Positions 1 through 7,482 of a stretch of DNA of 17,297 nt are shown piece after piece. The notes under the pieces were generated by a model. The model worked only from the letters and a program-made list of their open reading frames with translations. It had not been told where the DNA came from and did no database searches. The position numbers and the translations under genes were made by a program. The DNA comes from an uncultured Bacilli bacterium (GTDB lineage Bacteria > Bacillota_I > Bacilli_A > RF39 > UBA660), in NCBI GenBank assembly GCA_944363655.1, contig CALVUU010000033.1, forward strand, positions 1 through 17,297, read 5' to 3'. Position 1 is the stretch's first letter, and every line of letters begins with the position of its first letter.

Positions 1-10
1 AAAAAATATT

Positions 11-118
11 GTAACATTTTCCCTTAAAATTGCAAAAAAAAACTGAATAATATCAGTTTCTTAGAATGTAACATTTTTGCTTAAAATTAAATTGTAAAAG
101 TGTAACATTTTCCCTTAA
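11..118. repeat. Three direct repeats, possible IS21-like element end
   Basis: A 17-21 bp unit, GTAACATTTTcccTTAA(aatt), occurs at 11-31, 68-88 (with tg for cc) and 102-118. Copy starts are 57 and 34 bp apart. The block stops at TAGTCACA (119-126), six bases before the stop codon of the neighbouring surface-protein gene. Read on the minus strand it begins TGTGACTATTAAGGGAAAAT. Repeated transposase-binding units next to a 5'-TG...CA-3' tip are characteristic of IS21-family ends, so the body of an element may lie to the left of the window. That is inference: no transposase gene is visible. The repeats could instead be native 3'-untranslated sequence. Confidence 0.5.
33..59 (-). terminator. Intrinsic terminator, minus strand
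   Basis: AAACTGA (40-46) pairs with TCAGTTT (53-59) around a 6-nt loop. Read on the minus strand, a run of T (34-40) follows. This would end leftward transcription from the 272-aa surface-protein gene. It lies between repeat copies 1 and 2, so if those repeats are an IS end, the terminator belongs to the element. Confidence 0.7.
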
Positions 119-131
119 TAGTCACAAATTT

Positions 132-950
132 TTAATTATTTTTAAAGTCTTGATACCAACTATCTAATTTATCTTTAACGCTATTAAATACTTTACTACC
201 AACATCTCCTAAGAAGTTAATTGCATTTTTTGTATAATATATTAATTCATCTTTAGCATCTATTATACTTTGATAATTTTCTTCACCTAGTTTTTCTTTA
301 GCAAAATTATTTAAATTATTAGCACCATTTTTTATTATTTCACTTGCTTTATTAAAGGCATTACTTGCCGTATCACTAATAGTTTCTTTATATCCAGGTA
401 TCTTTGATTCAATAGCTCCATCCACTTTACTTGCAATTTCTAATACTTTTTGTTTACCACTATCCGTTAGTTCACCAAAAGTAACACCATTTATTTCTCC
501 ATCATAGAATAAAAAATCTACAATACTAACAAATACACCTTTAGCAGAATCACTAAAAGATGAATCACTAGTACTACTATTATTTATTTTAGTTAAAGAA
601 TTTACTAAAGAATTAATAACTACTTCATCATTACTTGAATAAGTATTTATTTCTGTATTACTTACATTATTATCATTATTACTTTGAATATCCTTATTAC
701 TAGCACTATCACTCTTACTTATATTATTACTATTTTCATTTGTATTATTATTTATTACTTGTTCTTCATTTGTCTCTTTTTCAATTAAATCTATTTTTTT
801 ATCACTGGTTGTATCTTTTATACTAGATACTTCCCCTACTTTAGTATAAGCTTCTTTTTTATTTATACTAAAACCTATAATTATACCTATAATAAGTAAT
901 ATTATTGCTCCACAGATTAACAATATATTAGAATATTTAGCATATTTCAT
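132..950 (-). CDS. Membrane-anchored surface protein with Ser/Asn-rich linker
   Basis: Not recognised as a known family. The 272-aa product starts at the ATG at 950, preceded by AGGAAGTG at 7-nt spacing; the longer reading frame to 998 would run into the promoter. Residues about 8-29 form one hydrophobic helix after a short basic N-terminus, which predicts a membrane anchor with the rest outside the cell. Residues about 30-120 are low-complexity and rich in Ser, Asn, Asp and Thr, a typical extracellular stalk. Residues about 120-272 look mostly helical and amphipathic, with short apolipoprotein-like stretches (SNAFNKASEIIKNGANNL). No catalytic motif, LPxTG signal or cysteine cluster is visible. 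It has its own promoter downstream of the larger surface-protein gene and a terminator within about 100 bp after its stop. Role unknown; adhesion or cell-surface interaction is a guess. Confidence 0.85.
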   Translation of the reverse strand: MKYAKYSNILLICGAIILLIIGIIIGFSINKKEAYTKVGEVSSIKDTTSDKKIDLIEKETNEEQVINNNTNENSNNISKSDSASNKDIQSNNDNNVSNTEINTYSSNDEVVINSLVNSLTKINNSSTSDSSFSDSAKGVFVSIVDFLFYDGEINGVTFGELTDSGKQKVLEIASKVDGAIESKIPGYKETISDTASNAFNKASEIIKNGANNLNNFAKEKLGEENYQSIIDAKDELIYYTKNAINFLGDVGSKVFNSVKDKLDSWYQDFKNN

Positions 951-969
951 AGAATCACTTCCTACAAAT

Positions 970-998
970 ATTATACTATAATACAAGAAATACGTCAA
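970..998 (-). promoter_or_regulatory. Sigma-A promoter of the 272-aa surface protein
   Basis: On the minus strand, TTGACG (993-998) and TATAAT (970-975) are separated by exactly 17 bp. The start codon at 950 follows with an AGGAAGTG site. The promoter fits between the stop codon of the 655-aa gene (1006) and this start, so the gene does not depend on read-through. Confidence 0.85.
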
Positions 999-1005
999 AA
1001 ATAGA

Positions 1006-2973
1006 TTATACTACCAAACGGTAAGGATCATTTGCAGTTCCGGTTCCCTCATTTAGTTCCACATCAGAATTGAGATAAAAGACGGGACGGGCAGAATTGC
1101 CGGCTCTCCCGCTGCCGTTTCTGAACAAGTAGCCGCTGTCGCCCAGATAGAACACGTTGTACGAGTTCAGCGAGAGCGGAGTTATTGTAAATTCGTCAAG
1201 CCCCATATGCATCCAATTGTTTTCTCTTACTGTTGTGTTATTATAATCATCCAAACTTGTATTCCAATTTTCTGGACTTGTTGCATATCCATAATCACTG
1301 ACATACATTATCCCTATTTTTGCGCTGTATCTTGTTGGGTTACTTCCATACCCCGCATTATTTCTTTCTCCATCATAAAATACTTTTGCTGTATCAGAAT
1401 TTGATGTCATTCCACCTAGATGCCATGTTGTTGGTGATATTAAATCTTGCCAAGGCGCTCCTAAATAGTTCCAATAATTGGTATTTAAATTTATTTTGTT
1501 AAATTCACTTGTTGCCCAGTTATTAGAGCCATATTTACTTACACTTGTATCATAATTCCAACTATATTCTACTATTGTACTTGTATCCATACTTCCTTTA
1601 TAATTTGAAGTTACATCATTATATGTTCCAATATAATCTCTTCCATTTGTTCCCAACATATCACTTGTTACATAATCTGCCTTTATTAATTTTACTTGAT
1701 AATTATTATCTTTATCTTCATCAAATACTCCAATAATACGATACAGATTTTCTGCTGGACATGTTTCAGCATCTGTTCCAAAACATACATAATTATCCGG
1801 ATTGGCTCCACTATAACGGTACGAATAATCTTCTGCATCTACACTTACATTTTCTACTGAAAAAATTCCACTTCCTACTTCTGTTATGCCTATATAGTAT
1901 TCCCCATCTTCATTATATGCCAAACCAACACATTGACTTTCTGTTGCATTATCTCCATCCCACTCTAATACTGTGGTTCCATCAGTTGTAGTAATACAAG
2001 TTCCAGTTTCACTATTCCATTCAACAGTAACTGTTTCACTATAATAATCATCATAAGTTGAATCATAATATTCTGTTACTTCACTACCTACATCATCGTA
2101 AACTATTTGATATACCTTTTGACAACTCTCTTCAGTTACATCATAGTAATTCCATGTATCATATGATACAACAGGATTGTCATTATAAGTACAACTATTA
2201 ACTCCCGCTGTAATACTTCCATTATGATAATATAACCCATTTGTTTCTGGATTTTCTTTGTTATATAACCTTGCTATATCGCATGCCATTGTGCCTGGTT
2301 CACATATTTCATGATAATTTTTTACATCTTTACTTAATATTATCTCAGCATCTAATGTACTTCCTCCATTTGCTGCTTGGTTAGTTGTTAAATTTATAAA
2401 TGTTACTGTAAATATCCAGTTTTGTACTGTTGCATTCGTTGATGAATTAGATGTTATTTCATAATTACTTGCTATATTAATTAGACCACTTTTAGTCGTT
2501 ATATCAAAACCACTTACTTCACTTCCATCAGCATTTTGTACTGTTACATATGTAAGCCCACTTACTTCTGTAACTGGTTGACCTGTTGGATCTGTTATTG
2601 TTAAAACTATCTCCGGTTTATAATCTTCTGTTGTATAAGTATAATTATTAGATCTTATATTAAAATATACATAATAATCAAATGTTGCAGTATCATTGGT
2701 TGAATTAGCAAGTAATGTTGCTGTACCAACGGCAGTATCACTTAGTCCTCCACCCCCAACAGTCACATTAAACTGAGTTGGATTTAAATTTATATCTTTA
2801 TCAATACTAAAATCTAAATTATCTGTTGTATCCGCTGTTACATTTGCATTACCTATAGCACCACTTGATATTTGTCCTACAACATATGCAAGAGTTATTC
2901 CGATAAATACTATTAAAATACTAATAATTATAATTAATCTTTTTTTCTTATCATTTAAATTTGTTTGATTCAT
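1006..2973 (-). CDS. Large secreted/anchored surface protein with hypervariable-looking C-terminus
   Basis: The 655-aa product starts at ATG 2973, seven bases after AGGAG. Residues 1-11 are polar and basic, about 12-34 form a single hydrophobic helix, and the rest should be outside the cell. Residues about 35-215 are Thr/Asn/Ser-rich and look like beta-sandwich. A middle section (about 220-400) is rich in Tyr, Asp and Glu, with scattered cysteines. From about 405 the protein reads like a C-type-lectin/FGE-like fold, with YRIIGVF near its start, W- and G-rich segments (WHLGG) and a closing ARPVFYLNSD strand. The last 60 codons change sharply in composition: 1081-1180 is 60 of 100 G/C, and 27 of 33 codons from P599 to V631 end in G or C, while the rest of the gene prefers A/T. 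This is annotated separately as a probable retroelement variable region. Ligand binding at the cell surface is likely but inferred; the exact target is unknown. Confidence 0.85.
   Translation of the reverse strand: MNQTNLNDKKKRLIIIISILIVFIGITLAYVVGQISSGAIGNANVTADTTDNLDFSIDKDINLNPTQFNVTVGGGGLSDTAVGTATLLANSTNDTATFDYYVYFNIRSNNYTYTTEDYKPEIVLTITDPTGQPVTEVSGLTYVTVQNADGSEVSGFDITTKSGLINIASNYEITSNSSTNATVQNWIFTVTFINLTTNQAANGGSTLDAEIILSKDVKNYHEICEPGTMACDIARLYNKENPETNGLYYHNGSITAGVNSCTYNDNPVVSYDTWNYYDVTEESCQKVYQIVYDDVGSEVTEYYDSTYDDYYSETVTVEWNSETGTCITTTDGTTVLEWDGDNATESQCVGLAYNEDGEYYIGITEVGSGIFSVENVSVDAEDYSYRYSGANPDNYVCFGTDAETCPAENLYRIIGVFDEDKDNNYQVKLIKADYVTSDMLGTNGRDYIGTYNDVTSNYKGSMDTSTIVEYSWNYDTSVSKYGSNNWATSEFNKINLNTNYWNYLGAPWQDLISPTTWHLGGMTSNSDTAKVFYDGERNNAGYGSNPTRYSAKIGIMYVSDYGYATSPENWNTSLDDYNNTTVRENNWMHMGLDEFTITPLSLNSYNVFYLGDSGYLFRNGSGRAGNSARPVFYLNSDVELNEGTGTANDPYRLVV
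1081..1180 (-). other. Probable DGR variable region (VR) with IMH-like end
   Basis: This segment encodes residues about 598-631 of the 655-aa surface protein. Many of its codons have the form NNC (AAC, TAC, GGC, GAC, AGC, TTC, GCC), as expected when AAC codons of a template repeat are mutated at adenines by a diversity-generating retroelement. It lies at the extreme 3' end of the gene and in the terminal part of a lectin-like domain, the normal location. It closes, in coding direction, with the G/C-rich CTGCCCGTCCCGTC (1081-1094), a plausible initiation-of-mutagenic-homing sequence. What I see is the composition jump, codon form and position. The retroelement reading is inference: no reverse transcriptase or template repeat lies in this window, so any DGR would act in trans. 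Confidence 0.5.
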
Positions 2974-3001
2974 ACTACAACTCCTATTCTTTTATGTATT
3001 T

Positions 3002-3017
3002 ATTATATCACATTGTG
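3002..3017 (-). promoter_or_regulatory. Extended -10 promoter of the 655-aa gene with overlapping palindrome
   Basis: On the minus strand TGATATAAT (3002-3010) is an extended -10, about 30 bp before the start codon; no good -35 is visible. The short palindrome CACA-T-TGTG (3009-3017) overlaps its upstream edge and lies between this gene and the divergent Xre regulator. It could be an operator, but an 8-bp match is weak evidence. Confidence 0.55.
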
Positions 3018-3080
3018 CGTATTTAGAGAAGATAAAATACAAAATTATTTTTAAATGGGAAAATAAATACGGTGATAAAT

Positions 3081-3512
3081 ATGTTTAAAAACAAATTAGA
3101 GGATTTAAAAGAGGAAAATAATTTAAAATCCAAAGATATTGCAAAATATTTAAGTGTATATGAATCAACTTATTCAGAATGGGAACATAGTAAAATACCT
3201 ATTCCTACTAAAAGATTAATTGAACTTGCAAATTTTTATCATATAAATATCGATTACATGATAGGGTTAAGTAAAAATAAAATTACTATAAATAAAGTTA
3301 CTACAATAGATTTAGAACTAATTGGAGAAAGATTAAAAAGCACAAGAAAAAAATTGAATTTATCTCTAAGAGACTTAGGAGATAAACTCAACTTCTCTTT
3401 TTCGGCTTTTGCTAGTTATGAAAGAGGAGAAAAATTAATTAATTCAGAAATATTAATCAGTTTTTGTAAGGCTACTAATGTATCGGTTGATTGGATATTG
3501 GGTAGAATTTAA
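3081..3512 (+). CDS. Xre-family regulator with two HTH domains
   Basis: The 143-aa product carries two Cro/C1-type helix-turn-helix domains in tandem, about residues 5-62 and 80-141. The first includes LKSKDIAKYLSVYESTYSEWE and the second LSLRDLGDKLNFSFSAFASYE. Each ends in the D-x-M/I-x-G motif usual for SinR-like proteins (DYMIGL, DWILGR). No sensor or catalytic domain follows, so it should act as a DNA-binding repressor or activator, the two domains perhaps reading two half-sites. I chose ATG 3081, which has GGTGAT five bases upstream, over the in-frame GTG at 3072. It is divergent from the 655-aa surface-protein gene with about 100 bp between, which makes that gene its most likely target (inference). 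A bidirectional terminator follows. Confidence 0.9.
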   Translation: MFKNKLEDLKEENNLKSKDIAKYLSVYESTYSEWEHSKIPIPTKRLIELANFYHINIDYMIGLSKNKITINKVTTIDLELIGERLKSTRKKLNLSLRDLGDKLNFSFSAFASYERGEKLINSEILISFCKATNVSVDWILGRI

Positions 3513-3547
3513 AAACTAGAGAAAATCTCTAGCTTAATTAGTTTTTT
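3511..3547. terminator. Bidirectional terminator between xre and dedA
   Basis: CTAGAGA (3516-3522) pairs with TCTCTAG (3526-3532) around AAA. On the plus strand a T7 run (3542-3548) follows shortly after; on the minus strand TTTTT follows directly. It sits between the convergent ends of the Xre and DedA genes and can serve both. Confidence 0.8.
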
Positions 3548-4157
3548 TGCTTTTTTTTCTAAATTTATAAAACCATACTATAAAAGCAACAAATATAATA
3601 ACAAGTATTATTAAGACTATGTGCGAATACTTATCAAATATATCTAAAATTGATTCCCAATTATCTCCGACTCTATTGCCAATAAATATTAAGACAGTGT
3701 TCCAAATAAGAGAACCAACGGTTGTATAAAGCAAAAATTTAAACATTGGCATTTCACTCATACCAGCAGGTATAGATATTAAACTACGAACAATGGGAAC
3801 AAACCGACAAAAAAATACTGTAATATTTCCTTTTTTATCAAACCATTCATCAGCCATATCGATATCTTTTTCTTTAAGTCTTAAAACTTTACCAATTTTA
3901 CCTGAAACTATTCTTTTTAATCTTTCTTTATTGAATATTTTCCCAAAAAAGTATAATGCTATAGCACCAAGTAAAGATCCTAATGTAGCTGCGATAATCA
4001 TGATATAAACGTTTAAATCAATTGTTGTAGTTAAAAATCCTCCACCGATAAGAATAACCTCTGATGGTATCGGGGGAAATATATTTTCAATGGCTATTAA
4101 AAGAAAGACTGCAAAATAACCATATTTACTCATTAAAGATAATATTAATTCTTGCAT
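3534..4157 (-). CDS. DedA-family membrane protein
   Basis: The 207-aa product has the length and hydrophobic profile of the DedA/SNARE-associated (PF09335) family. Diagnostic motifs are E24-N-x-FPPIPSE near the first membrane segment and FCRFVPIVRSLISIPAG at 116-132, with the conserved arginines R118 and R124 and G132. Hydrophobic segments lie at about 13-40, 48-72, 140-160 and 178-198, followed by a basic tail. DedA proteins are integral inner-membrane proteins; members have been tied to recycling undecaprenyl phosphate or translocating lipids across the membrane, and to envelope integrity. Which of these applies here cannot be read from sequence. The start ATG 4157 has GGAGAG upstream. It has a strong promoter of its own and appears monocistronic. 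Confidence 0.92.
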   Translation of the reverse strand: MQELILSLMSKYGYFAVFLLIAIENIFPPIPSEVILIGGGFLTTTIDLNVYIMIIAATLGSLLGAIALYFFGKIFNKERLKRIVSGKIGKVLRLKEKDIDMADEWFDKKGNITVFFCRFVPIVRSLISIPAGMSEMPMFKFLLYTTVGSLIWNTVLIFIGNRVGDNWESILDIFDKYSHIVLIILVIIFVAFIVWFYKFRKKSKKTN

Positions 4158-4179
4158 AATTCACTCTCCGATCAACAAA

Positions 4180-4208
4180 ATTTTAGCATTTTATTAAAAC
4201 TTTGGCAA
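4180..4208 (-). promoter_or_regulatory. Sigma-A promoter of the DedA gene
   Basis: On the minus strand, TTGCCA (4203-4208), a 17-bp spacer and TAAAAT (4180-4185), with TGC immediately before the -10 (extended -10). The start codon at 4157 follows about 20 bp later. It lies in the gap after the rRNA methyltransferase gene. Confidence 0.8.
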
Positions 4209-4254
4209 TATTATAACTATAAATTTACATTTATTTTCTAAACTACTTACTGCT

Positions 4255-5451
4255 TCATTTACATCTACTTAAAATGCATATACATTCAACATGATATGTA
4301 TAACTAAACATATCTAAAATATAACTTTCTTCTATTTTATAATCATTTTGTAATAGTTTATAATCTCTTACTAAAGTTTGGGGATCACATGATACATAAA
4401 TAATTTTATCAGGTCTTATTTGTAAAAGTATATCAATTATTTCTTTAGTTAATCCTGCTCTTGGAGGATCAACAATAACTTTATTAAAATCAAGTTTTAT
4501 TTTGGATATAGCAATTCTTACATCATTTAAGAGAAATTGAACATTATGTATATCATTAATCTGAGCATTAAAAATGGCATTTAATATGGCGTTTGGGACT
4601 ATTTCAATACCTAGTACGTTTTTAGCCATTGCGGCACTTAAACTAAGCGTTCCAACGCCACAATATAAATCTAATACTTTATCAGTTATAGTAACATTGT
4701 CACTTATTAATTGAAATAATTTAGAAGCGACATAGGGATTTACTTGAAAAAACGAATCATATGATATTTTAAATAAAATATTATTAATTCTTTCAAATAA
4801 ATAATTTTCTCCATAAAAAGTTTTATTATTAATAATTATACCTACTAATTTTATTTTACTTTTTAAAAACTCAATATCTATATTTAAATTATCTTTACTT
4901 TCAATAATAATTAATATTTCTTTATTTTGATTACATCTAATAGTTATACTACCATTTATAATATTAAAATTCTTAATATAATTAAGACACTCATTAATTG
5001 CAGAATTAGCTATTAAACATTTATCGATTTCAATAATATTATGAGTATTATTTAGATAATATCCTATTTTTTTATCTACTACTTTAAGACTAATTTTATT
5101 ACGATAATTATAAGGACTTGGATTTTTTATAATTTTAGGATTTATAATTATTTTATTTTTCTTAAAAATATTTTTTACTTTATTAAGTTTATATTGAATG
5201 GTTTTTTCATAAGAAATATTTTGGAGCATGCAACCACCACATTTAGTAAAATAAGGACATGGTGGTTTTACTCTGTCGATACTATATTTAATAAATTTTT
5301 CTACTTTTCCAATATTATATTTTTTATAACTCTTAGTTATGGTAATATTTACTATATCTTTAGGAATTGTATAAGGAATGAATGTAATTTTACCATCTAT
5401 ATAACCGATACCATTACCTAAATCATCTAATTTTTTAATTTCTATTTCCAT
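4255..5451 (-). CDS. rlmCD: 23S rRNA (uracil-C5)-methyltransferase, RlmCD/RumA type
   Basis: The 398-aa product is an S-adenosylmethionine-dependent RNA m5U methyltransferase of the RumA/TrmA family. An N-terminal TRAM-like RNA-binding region (1-55) is followed by the iron-sulfur cysteines C65, C71 and C74 (CPYFTKCGGC) and C145, the expected [4Fe-4S] set. The SAM-binding loop is DLYCGVGTLS (261-270), DPPRAG is at 328-333, the catalytic nucleophile is C355 in YVSCDP, and E389 near the C-terminus is the expected base. In Firmicutes one such enzyme usually makes both m5U747 and m5U1939 in 23S rRNA (RlmCD), while TrmFO handles tRNA position 54; the dual activity here is inferred from that pattern. 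The start ATG 5451 follows GGTGAGG and lies within the 3' end of the upstream membrane-protein gene (17-bp overlap), so the two are translationally coupled. Confidence 0.93.
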   Translation of the reverse strand: MEIEIKKLDDLGNGIGYIDGKITFIPYTIPKDIVNITITKSYKKYNIGKVEKFIKYSIDRVKPPCPYFTKCGGCMLQNISYEKTIQYKLNKVKNIFKKNKIIINPKIIKNPSPYNYRNKISLKVVDKKIGYYLNNTHNIIEIDKCLIANSAINECLNYIKNFNIINGSITIRCNQNKEILIIIESKDNLNIDIEFLKSKIKLVGIIINNKTFYGENYLFERINNILFKISYDSFFQVNPYVASKLFQLISDNVTITDKVLDLYCGVGTLSLSAAMAKNVLGIEIVPNAILNAIFNAQINDIHNVQFLLNDVRIAISKIKLDFNKVIVDPPRAGLTKEIIDILLQIRPDKIIYVSCDPQTLVRDYKLLQNDYKIEESYILDMFSYTYHVECICILSRCK

Positions 5452-5956
5452 TTAACCTCACCATTATTTCCTTTTCTTTTTTATGTCCCTTTATTACTTT
5501 ACTTAATTCAATTCCTAAAAGAGTTGGAATACATAATAAAGTTGATGCAAAAAAAATACCTTTATAAGCATAAAATGCTACTACTAATCTAACTAAAAGA
5601 ATATTAAAATCACTAATTAATGCGCGATAAAACCAAAATAAAAAAACAGATACTAAACAATATAATATGAGTTTTACTAAAAAACTACATAAAATTAAAA
5701 CACGATAAACATTACCTTTATGAGTAATTAAACCAACTACAAATGCTACTAAAAATTCGGAGGTAGTAAGAATTATAAACGCTAAATTTATATTACCTTT
5801 AGCTACCCACGCCTTACCTGTTGGAAAAACGCGAATGATACCTAAACGATTTAAAATAATTGGTACTATAAACATAACAATAATATAAGCAAATACTATT
5901 ATTAGCATATCTTTTTTATAAACTTTTTTACTATTATATTCTATTTCTTCTAACAT
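5435..5956 (-). CDS. Unknown membrane protein, 173 aa
   Basis: Family not recognised. Hydrophobic segments at about residues 17-36, 55-78, 84-110 and 118-150 suggest four membrane helices between basic ends (KKVYKKD near the start, KGHKKEKE near the end). The start ATG 5956 follows AGGAG at 7-8 nt. A candidate -10 (TATAAT, 5975-5980 on the minus strand) lies just upstream, but its -35 (TTTATT) is poor. The gene overlaps the rRNA methyltransferase gene by 17 bp and is transcribed with it; the pairing need not mean a shared function. It is divergent from the germinant receptor operon, with about 100 bp between start codons. Confidence 0.8.
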   Translation of the reverse strand: MLEEIEYNSKKVYKKDMLIIVFAYIIVMFIVPIILNRLGIIRVFPTGKAWVAKGNINLAFIILTTSEFLVAFVVGLITHKGNVYRVLILCSFLVKLILYCLVSVFLFWFYRALISDFNILLVRLVVAFYAYKGIFFASTLLCIPTLLGIELSKVIKGHKKEKEIMVRLNGNRN

Positions 5957-6057
5957 AATTATACTCCTAGAACAATTATAAACTATTAAAGAAATTTAAT
6001 AAAGGTATTTAAGTTATAATTTCCAAAAATTAGCAAATATTATAAATGGTGAGGTTA

Positions 6058-7482
6058 ATGAATAAAATTGTTGAAAGAATTAAGAGTGAATTTAGTAAAA
6101 CTCCAGATTTAATTATTAAAGAAATAAATATTAATTTTTTTAATACAATATATATTTTATATTTAGAAACTGTTAGTGGTAGTAATAAAGTAAATGATTA
6201 TATTTTAAAAAATTTAATTGCTAGTAAAAGTAAGATAAATAAACATAATTTAAAATCTTTTATTGCGGGACCTAATACTAAGAAAATTAAGAATATTGAT
6301 GAAGTAGAATATTTTATTACTAGTGGATTTACTATAATTATTTTAAACGATGTAATTTATGGAGTAGAAACTAGAGCAGATATTAATCGTAGTGTTAGTA
6401 ATGCTGATGTTGAAACATCAATTAATGGACCTAAAGATTCTTTTACGGAAAACTATCAAATAAATTTAGGACTTATTAAAAGAAGATTAAAATCTCACGA
6501 TTTAAAGATTGAAAATCGAGTTATAGGGAGAAAGACTAGTACACAGGTTGGGCTTTTATATTTTGAAGATATAGTTGATGCCGATATGGTACAAGATGTT
6601 ATAAAAAAAATTGAGGATATTGATATCGATGGAATAATTGATTCGAGTTCTCTTGGATTTTTAATTGATGGTGAGGCTAATCATGTGTTTCCAACATTCT
6701 TGCAAACAGAAAGACCTGATATGGTAGCAACAGCTCTTTTAGAAGGAAAAATGGCCATAGTTATTGATACTACTCCTTATGTTTTAATTATCCCCGCATT
6801 TTTCATCGATTTTATCAATCCTAACATCGACAATTACTCTAAAAGTAAAAATGTTAATTTTATAAAAATTTTAAGGTTGTTTGCTTATTTTTTATCAATG
6901 ATTACTCCAGCCCTTTATATAGCCATCATGAACTATAATCAAGAGACAATTCCTACTAATCTCTTGGTCGATTTTGCTATTCAGCGTAATGGTGTGCCAT
7001 TTCCTACAATCGTTGAAACGTTAATCATGCTAGGAGTTTGTGAAATACTTCGCGAAAGCGATTTAAGATTTCCATCAAATTATGGATCAGCCATATCAAT
7101 TCTTGGAGCCATAGTTTTAGGGGAAGCATCAGTATCTGCAGGAATTGCATCACCAATTACAATTATTGTTATTGCCATAACATTCATATCAAGTCTGACA
7201 TTTAGTAATATTGAAATTAATAATTCTCTACGTTTCTTTAGATTTATATTCATTTTATCTGCAGGTTTCTTTGGTCTTTATGGTATTACTTTGGGATTAA
7301 TATTTTTCCTAGTTTATACAACTAATATTACTAGTTTTAATAAACCTTATTTTGCTCCCCTTGCGCCATTTAATAAAACTTATTTTCATAATACAGTTTT
7401 TAAAATCCCTCTATATAAAGATACTTTAAGAAGTTCATTATTTACTCATAAAAATATACGTAAACAAAAGGAGGACTCGTGA
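6058..7482 (+). CDS. gerAA: Spore germinant receptor subunit A (GerA family)
   Basis: The 474-aa product matches the GerA/SpoVAF family (PF03323). A hydrophilic N-terminal half (about 1-235) contains the family stretch ending in LIKRRLKSHDLKIENRVIGR and the conserved ETSINGPKDSFTENY. A C-terminal block of about five membrane helices (about 240-440) includes PFPTIVETLIMLGVCEILRE and FPSNYGSAISILGA. In germination receptors, subunit A sits in the inner spore membrane with subunits B and C and takes part in sensing the nutrient and triggering ion and dipicolinate release. I place the start at ATG 6058, preceded by GGTGAGG; the in-frame ATG at 6046 lies before that site. It heads a three-gene operon and its TGA overlaps the next start. 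I found no convincing sigma-G promoter, although forespore expression is expected for the family. Confidence 0.93.
   Translation: MNKIVERIKSEFSKTPDLIIKEININFFNTIYILYLETVSGSNKVNDYILKNLIASKSKINKHNLKSFIAGPNTKKIKNIDEVEYFITSGFTIIILNDVIYGVETRADINRSVSNADVETSINGPKDSFTENYQINLGLIKRRLKSHDLKIENRVIGRKTSTQVGLLYFEDIVDADMVQDVIKKIEDIDIDGIIDSSSLGFLIDGEANHVFPTFLQTERPDMVATALLEGKMAIVIDTTPYVLIIPAFFIDFINPNIDNYSKSKNVNFIKILRLFAYFLSMITPALYIAIMNYNQETIPTNLLVDFAIQRNGVPFPTIVETLIMLGVCEILRESDLRFPSNYGSAISILGAIVLGEASVSAGIASPITIIVIAITFISSLTFSNIEINNSLRFFRFIFILSAGFFGLYGITLGLIFFLVYTTNITSFNKPYFAPLAPFNKTYFHNTVFKIPLYKDTLRSSLFTHKNIRKQKEDS

Noticed and set aside
11..118. CRISPR-like direct repeats at the left edge
   Set aside because: Only three copies with unequal spacing (57 and 34 bp) and sequence differences; no cas genes and no uniform spacers.
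3013..3038. Sigma-A promoter for the Xre gene (TTGTGC and TAAAAT)
   Set aside because: The spacer is only 14 bp, too short to be convincing.
5992..6057. Sigma-G promoter before gerA
   Set aside because: GGTATT and CAAATAT resemble the elements, but spacing and matches do not fit the consensus.
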